Below are positions 59,894 through 64,000 of a stretch of DNA of 64,000 nt, one piece after another; the first letter of the stretch is position 1; each line of letters starts with the position of its first letter. The notes under the pieces are model-generated. The model was not told the origin of the DNA, did no database searches, and saw nothing but the letters and a program-made list of their open reading frames with translations. The stretch is from NCBI RefSeq assembly GCF_000020125.1, contig NC_010681.1:3596001-3660000 (forward strand), given 5' to 3'. Both the position numbers and the translations under genes were made by a program. The DNA is from Paraburkholderia phytofirmans PsJN. GTDB taxonomy: Bacteria; Pseudomonadota; Gammaproteobacteria; Burkholderiales; Burkholderiaceae.

Positions 59894-61216
59894 TTACTTC
59901 TGATAGCCGGCCTGTTTCACCGCGCGATCCGCAGTGGCGTTGCCAGCTGCCAGCGCCTGATCGATCGTCATCTGACCGGCAATCGCGCCGGAGATGCTCT
60001 GACCCACCACGGTGCCGAACGACTGGAACTCAGGAATCCCGACGAACTGCACACCGGTGTACGGCACCGGCTTGAGCGTCGGATGCTCCGGATCCGCCGT
60101 TTCGATCGCCTTCAGCACGAAGTCGCCGAACGGTGCTGCCTGCTTGTACTCGGCGCGCGCGTAGGTGGATTTACGCGTTCCCGGCGGCACCGAGGCCCAG
60201 CCTTCGTCCTTCGCGACCAGTTCGATGTACTGCTTCGACGTGGCCCACGTGATGAACTTCTTGGCCGCGTCAGCCTGCTTCGACGACTTCGGAATCGCCA
60301 GCGCCCAGGCCCACAGCCAATGCGAACCCTTCGGCGTGACCGCGACCGGCGCCGCCGCAAAACCGACCTTGTCGGCGATCTGCGATTGCTGCTTGTTGTA
60401 GAGCATGCCGGCTGCCACCGTGGCGTCGATCCACATCGCGCACTTGCCGGAGGACATCAGCGTCAGGTTCTCGTTGAAGCCATTCGAGCTCGCTCCCGGA
60501 GGGCCGTCCTTCTTTAGCAGGTCGACATAGAAGGTCATCGCCTTTTTCCATTCCGGCGAAGTGAGCTGCGCGTTCCACTTCTCGTCGAACCAGCGGCCGC
60601 CGAAGGTGTTCACCACCGTCGTGCCGTAAGCCATGTTTTCGCCCCAGCCCGCCTTGCCACGCAGACAGATGCCGTAAATGCCATTGGCTTTGTCGGTGAG
60701 CTTGTCGGCGAACTGCTTGATCTGGTCGTAAGTGGGCTGGTCGGGCATCTTCAGGCCGGCCTTCTCGAACAGATCCTTGCGGTAATACGTCATCGAGCTT
60801 TCGACGTAGAACGGCAGCGCATACAACTGGCCGCCGCTCGAGAGGCCGTCGCGGGCCGTCTTCACGACGTCGTTCAGATCGTAATCAGCGGGCAGGTTCG
60901 TGAGCGGCGTGAGCCAGCCGCGCTTGCCCCATTGCGGCGTTTCGTACGCGCCGATCGTCATCACGTCGAACTGGCCGCTGCCGGTCGTGATGTCGGTCGT
61001 GGCGCGTTGACGCAGCACGTTTTCTTCGAGAATCACCCAGTTCAGCTTGATGTCCGGATTCGCCTTTTCGAATTCGGGCGAGAGTTTCTTCAACTCGATC
61101 ATGTCCGGATTGTTCAGCGTGGCGATCGTCACCGTCGCCGCCGACGCGCTCAATGCAAAGCATGCGACAGCGCCGGCACTGACCGCTTTTAGCGTGGATT
61201 TGAGGGCTGGCTTCAT
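59894..61216 (-). CDS. smoE: Polyol-binding periplasmic protein (SmoE type)
   Basis: 440 residues with a Sec signal peptide ending SASA (about 26). The mature sequence is an extracellular solute-binding protein family 1 member: ATVTIATLNNPDM, GQFDVMTIGAYETPQW, LPFYVESSMTYYRKDLF and NGFNENLTLMSSGKCAM. It resembles mannitol/sorbitol-binding MtlE/SmoE. Preceded by smoS and separated from smoF by the hairpin. Confidence 0.9.
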   Translation of the reverse strand: MKPALKSTLKAVSAGAVACFALSASAATVTIATLNNPDMIELKKLSPEFEKANPDIKLNWVILEENVLRQRATTDITTGSGQFDVMTIGAYETPQWGKRGWLTPLTNLPADYDLNDVVKTARDGLSSGGQLYALPFYVESSMTYYRKDLFEKAGLKMPDQPTYDQIKQFADKLTDKANGIYGICLRGKAGWGENMAYGTTVVNTFGGRWFDEKWNAQLTSPEWKKAMTFYVDLLKKDGPPGASSNGFNENLTLMSSGKCAMWIDATVAAGMLYNKQQSQIADKVGFAAAPVAVTPKGSHWLWAWALAIPKSSKQADAAKKFITWATSKQYIELVAKDEGWASVPPGTRKSTYARAEYKQAAPFGDFVLKAIETADPEHPTLKPVPYTGVQFVGIPEFQSFGTVVGQSISGAIAGQMTIDQALAAGNATADRAVKQAGYQK

Positions 61217-61288
61217 GTGTTGTCTCCTTTCTCGTACGTTATGTAGTGCAGCGTTTGTTCTACGAAAATGACGATGAACGGCGCGGGT

Positions 61289-62071
61289 TTAGCTCATCCA
61301 GTTGCCGCCGTCGACGTTCAGGGTTTGCGCGGTGATGTAGTCGGCATCCGCCGATGCGAGGAACAAAGCGGCGCCGGTCAGATCGTCCGGCACACCCATG
61401 CGGCCAAGCGGCACCGCTTCGCCGACAAGGCGTTTCTTCTCGCCGAGCGGGCGGTTTTCATAGCGAGCGAAGAGCGCATCGACTTCGTTCCACATCGGCG
61501 TATCGACGACACCCGGCGCGATGCCATTCACGTTGATCTTGTGCGGCGCAAGCGCCAATGCCGCGGATTGCGTGTAGCTGAGCACGGCGGCTTTGGTCGC
61601 GCAGTAGTGCGACACGAGCGCCTCGCCGCGCCGCCCGGCTTGCGACGACATATTGATGATCTTGCCGCCGCAGCCCTGCTCGACCATCTTTTGCGCCACG
61701 GCTTGCATCAGGAAGAACATGCCCTTCACGTTGACCGCGAAGAGGCGGTCGAACACGTCCCAGGATTCTTCGAGAATCGGGCGCATGTCGAACAGCGCCG
61801 CGTTGTTGAAGAGAATGTCGATTTGCCCGAAGCGCTCCAGCGTGCTCGCCACGATGCGCTGGATGTCGTCGCGCCGCGTGACATCGGCGCTCACGGTCAG
61901 CACGCGATCGCCGTAAGTGGCGCGCAGCGAGTCTCCAAAACTGTCGGCCGGCTTCACGTCGACCAGCACGCAGCGCGCGCCTTCGTCCAGATATCGCCGC
62001 GCCACGGCTTCACCGATTCCGCTTGCCGCGCCCGTCAGAATGGCCACCTTGTCTTGCAATCGTGCCGCCAC
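61289..62071 (-). CDS. smoS: Sorbitol (L-iditol 2-)dehydrogenase, SmoS/PolS-like SDR
   Basis: 260 residues from a GTG start preceded by GGAGACGAG. TGAASGIG, NNAALFD, IINMSSQAGRRGEALV and Tyr-x3-Lys YCATK, then NGIAPGVVDTP and the NVDGGNWMS end. From memory, the match to Rhodobacter SmoS (PolS), which oxidises sorbitol to fructose and galactitol to tagatose, is very close. First gene of the minus-strand operon, expressed from the promoter at 62154-62182. Confidence 0.88.
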   Translation of the reverse strand: MAARLQDKVAILTGAASGIGEAVARRYLDEGARCVLVDVKPADSFGDSLRATYGDRVLTVSADVTRRDDIQRIVASTLERFGQIDILFNNAALFDMRPILEESWDVFDRLFAVNVKGMFFLMQAVAQKMVEQGCGGKIINMSSQAGRRGEALVSHYCATKAAVLSYTQSAALALAPHKINVNGIAPGVVDTPMWNEVDALFARYENRPLGEKKRLVGEAVPLGRMGVPDDLTGAALFLASADADYITAQTLNVDGGNWMS

Positions 62072-62109
62072 TGCTCGTCTCCGGTTCGTTTCGCTTTTTG
62101 AGGCGCGGT

Positions 62110-62140
62110 GAGCGAACGCTCATCGCGCGAACAATTGCTC
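62110..62140. promoter_or_regulatory. Twin palindromic operators upstream of smoS
   Basis: On the minus strand GAGCAATTGTTC (62129-62140) and GAGCGTTCGCTC (62110-62121, perfect) lie with centres 19 bases apart, downstream of the -10. The first matches the dalD operator candidate. Confidence 0.5.
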
Positions 62141-62153
62141 TGTTAGTGATCGA

Positions 62154-62182
62154 ATGATCGGATACGCACCGGGTCATGTCAA
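62154..62182 (-). promoter_or_regulatory. smoS promoter
   Basis: Minus strand TTGACA (62177-62182), 17-base spacer, GATCAT (62154-62159). Same architecture as the dalD promoter. Confidence 0.55.
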
Positions 62183-62310
62183 GGCGCCCGAGCAGATTTC
62201 GATGGTGCAGCGCGGCAGGATTCCGGCACCCCTCATCCACCCCGAACAACACTAGTACGAGAAATCGAAGACAGCCAATCTGCTTTCTGCTCGCCCCGCT
62301 GCCAAAATTT

Positions 62311-62332
62311 CGAGATACGTTATATCATTGCG
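62311..62332. promoter_or_regulatory. Zur-box-like site
   Basis: Contains GTTATATCATTG, matching one half of the Zur consensus (GTTATA-type palindrome) and partly the other, about 75-90 bases before the Zur-type gene. Suggests autoregulation by zinc. Confidence 0.4.
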
Positions 62333-62403
62333 ACCTCGCTTCGCTTTCGAAGCCGATGGGTTGTGATTTCGCTTGATTGCCGTTTCGTCAGGAGCCTGCG
62401 CCG

Positions 62404-62898
62404 ATGGCCACATCCACTGCAGAAAACCGTGCCGTGCGCCTCGCGCATGCCGAAGCGCATGCCGCGTTGCACGGGCTCGCGCTGACGCCGCTGCGTCGTC
62501 AGGTGTATGCGGCGATCGTCGCCAGCGAGCGGCCGGTCGGCGCTTATGAATTGCTGGATGCGCTCGAGCCGGCACGCGGCCGTGTGCCGCCGACAACCGT
62601 ATATCGCGCGCTGGATTTTCTGCTCGCGCATGGCTTCGTGCATCGGATCGAGTCGAAGAACGCGTTCGTGGCCTGCTGCGAAGTCGGCGTGCCGCATCGC
62701 AGCCAGTTTCTGATGTGTGACGGCTGCGGCGCGACCGTCGAAATTCCCGGTGACGACCTCGCCGAACAGTTGTCGCATAGCGCGCCGGCACATGGTTTCG
62801 AAGTGCATCGGCAGGTGATCGAACTGAGCGGTCTATGCGCGCTGTGTGCTCGCGCGGCGCGGCCCGCGGGTGCTTCAGCCGCCATGAAGCCGGCATAA
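62404..62898 (+). CDS. zur: Fur-family regulator, Zur type
   Basis: 164 residues. Winged helix with LTPLRRQVYAAIVASERPVGAYELLDAL and PPTTVYRALDFLLAHGFVHRIES. Cysteine pairs CDGC and CALC form the structural zinc site, and the CCEVG segment is typical of Zur. Adjacent zinc-uptake genes support zinc-dependent repression of high-affinity import. ATG at 62404; an upstream TTG in frame is not used. Confidence 0.87.
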   Translation: MATSTAENRAVRLAHAEAHAALHGLALTPLRRQVYAAIVASERPVGAYELLDALEPARGRVPPTTVYRALDFLLAHGFVHRIESKNAFVACCEVGVPHRSQFLMCDGCGATVEIPGDDLAEQLSHSAPAHGFEVHRQVIELSGLCALCARAARPAGASAAMKPA

Positions 62899-62957
62899 CG
62901 CACACGTCCCTCATAACGTCAGTGGTTCATTCAACTCTCACGCAGCAGGACACAACA

Positions 62958-63926
62958 ATGAAGAAATTCGGCTCGATGTTCAACGGGGCGCAGCGTGCGC
63001 TGAAGCTGTCGAAGTACGTCGCGGTAAGCGCCGCCGTCTTCGCGTTCGGCCACGCCGCGATGGCCGCGGATGCAAAAATCCCCGTGGTCGCGGCGGAGAA
63101 TTTTTACGGCGACGTGGTGCAGCAACTCGGCGGCGATCGCGTCGACGTGACGAGCATCCTCAGCAATCCGGACCAGGACCCGCATCTGTTCGAAGCGAGC
63201 CCGAAGACCGCGCGTGCGTTGCAGCATGCGAGCCTTGTGGTCTACAACGGCGCCGACTACGATCCGTGGATGGCAAAATTGTTGGCGGCGTCGAAGGGCG
63301 CGAAGCGCGTGACGATCGTCGCAGCCGATCTCGTCGGCAAGAAAGGCGGCGACAATCCGCACCTCTGGTACGACCCGGCGACCATGCCGAAAGTGGCGCG
63401 CGCGGTGAGCGAGGCGCTCGTCGCGGCTGACCCGGCGCACAAGTCGGCGTACGATGCGAACCTCGCGAAGTTTCTCGATTCGCTGAAACCGGTGGACGCC
63501 AAGGTCGCCGAGCTGCATGGCCGCTACGCGGGCGTGCCGGTGACGGCAACCGAACCGGTGTTCGGCTACATGTCCGACGCGGTGGGCCTGAGCATGCGCA
63601 ACCTGCGCTTCCAGCTCGCCACCATGAACGACACCGAAGCCAGCGCGGCCGATATCGCCGCGTTCGAACGCGACCTGCGCGAAAAGCGCGTGCGTGTTCT
63701 GATCTATAACAGCCAGGCAACCGAGGCCCTGACCAAACGCATGTTGAAGCTCGCGCAGCAATCGAAGGTGCCGACCATGAGCGTTACCGAGACCGAACCG
63801 GCCGGCAAGACCTATCAGACGTGGATGCTGACGCAGCTTGACGCGCTGGGCACGGCGCTGGCCTCGGGCGATGCGAACGGCGCCAATGCGGCTGCGGCTT
63901 CAGGTGCGAAAGGAAAAACCCCATGA
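62958..63926 (+). CDS. znuA: ZnuA-like metal-binding protein of an ABC importer
   Basis: 322 residues with a signal peptide cleaved near AMA-AD (about 36). Cluster A-I solute-binding fold. Metal ligands His76 (DPHLFE) and His135 (NPHLWYD) are clear, but the third position reads TEPVFGYM, with Glu199 in place of the usual His, and there is no His-rich loop. Zinc is likely from context (Zur-type gene 59 bases upstream); manganese is an alternative. The stop overlaps the next ATG by four bases. Confidence 0.87.
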   Translation: MKKFGSMFNGAQRALKLSKYVAVSAAVFAFGHAAMAADAKIPVVAAENFYGDVVQQLGGDRVDVTSILSNPDQDPHLFEASPKTARALQHASLVVYNGADYDPWMAKLLAASKGAKRVTIVAADLVGKKGGDNPHLWYDPATMPKVARAVSEALVAADPAHKSAYDANLAKFLDSLKPVDAKVAELHGRYAGVPVTATEPVFGYMSDAVGLSMRNLRFQLATMNDTEASAADIAAFERDLREKRVRVLIYNSQATEALTKRMLKLAQQSKVPTMSVTETEPAGKTYQTWMLTQLDALGTALASGDANGANAAAASGAKGKTP

Positions 63927-64000
63927 CCCAGACTGGCCGCGGCGCGCCAGCGCGTGTGCCCAGCACCGCACCCGTGCTCGAACTCGAACACGTCACGCTC
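63923..64000 (+). CDS. znuC: ABC transporter ATP-binding protein (ZnuC-like), truncated by window end
   Basis: First 26 codons only, through PVLELEHVTL, a typical ABC-ATPase first strand. Starts at ATGA overlapping the znuA-like stop, so it is translationally coupled. Assigned from position. Confidence 0.7.
   Translation, partial: MTQTGRGAPARVPSTAPVLELEHVTL

Larger units (their letters stand above)
62072..62403. other. Divergent control region between smoS and the Zur-type gene, 332 bases
   Basis: Holds the smoS promoter and two palindromes (62110-62140) on one side, and a Zur-box-like site (62311-62332) on the other. No gene. Confidence 0.5.

Overview
The window reads as chromosomal DNA of a high-GC betaproteobacterium of the Burkholderiaceae, most likely a Paraburkholderia. 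Three things point there: dense GC-ending codons, blocks typical of that family (lpxK-Trm112-kdsB-adk; a DUF3579 gene divergent from argF, then argG; kynBUA with a divergent Lrp-type gene), and a 60-residue repeat-encoded sequence in an intergenic palindrome that I recall from that genus. No rRNA, tRNA, CRISPR, prophage or insertion sequence was recognised.

Layout. 1-6.4 kb: a stand-alone ClpP paralogue, a NYN-LOTUS RNA-binding or nuclease protein with a basic tail, a secreted PQQ-like beta-propeller lipoprotein, a glycine-zipper lipoprotein and sodB. 6.5-12.5 kb: xseA, an intergenic region with two DnaA-box-like sites, then lpxK, a Trm112-like gene, kdsB, adk and an HSD10-like SDR. 12.6-22.3 kb: sirB1-like, murJ, rpsT with a long leader, DUF3579, argF, argG, murB, yajQ and plsY. 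22.4-38.7 kb: housekeeping genes rich in tRNA quality control and modification (ybaK, queG, tsaE, tcdA), with xerD, ogt, an amidase, eamA, a pirin, a CnoX-like thioredoxin, pdxH, cfa, a DUF72 protein, msrA and a flavin reductase. 38.7-42.2 kb: tryptophan to anthranilate (kynR, kynB, kynU, kynA).

42.2-43.0 kb holds a large imperfect palindrome: arms of about 317 bp, each containing a perfect 15-bp hairpin. The two convergent genes that end at it both drift towards T-ending codons as they approach it.

43-62 kb is a polyol-catabolism island with two systems. System A (minus strand) has an AraC regulator, a ribose-type ABC importer, an EltD-like zinc alcohol dehydrogenase, an FGGY kinase and an L-xylulose-reductase-like SDR; its substrate is unassigned. 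System B is split. A plus-strand set, dalD-xylB-SorC regulator, converges on a minus-strand set, smoS-smoE-smoF-smoG-HAD-smoK-DUF1330. Both halves of system B start from near-identical promoter/operator modules (TTGAC(T/A)-N17-GATCATTCG, then a GAGCAA-type palindrome). This predicts that one regulator, probably the SorC protein, controls both.

The window ends in a zinc-uptake locus: a Fur/Zur-type regulator, a ZnuA-like binding protein and the first 26 codons of a ZnuC-like ATPase.
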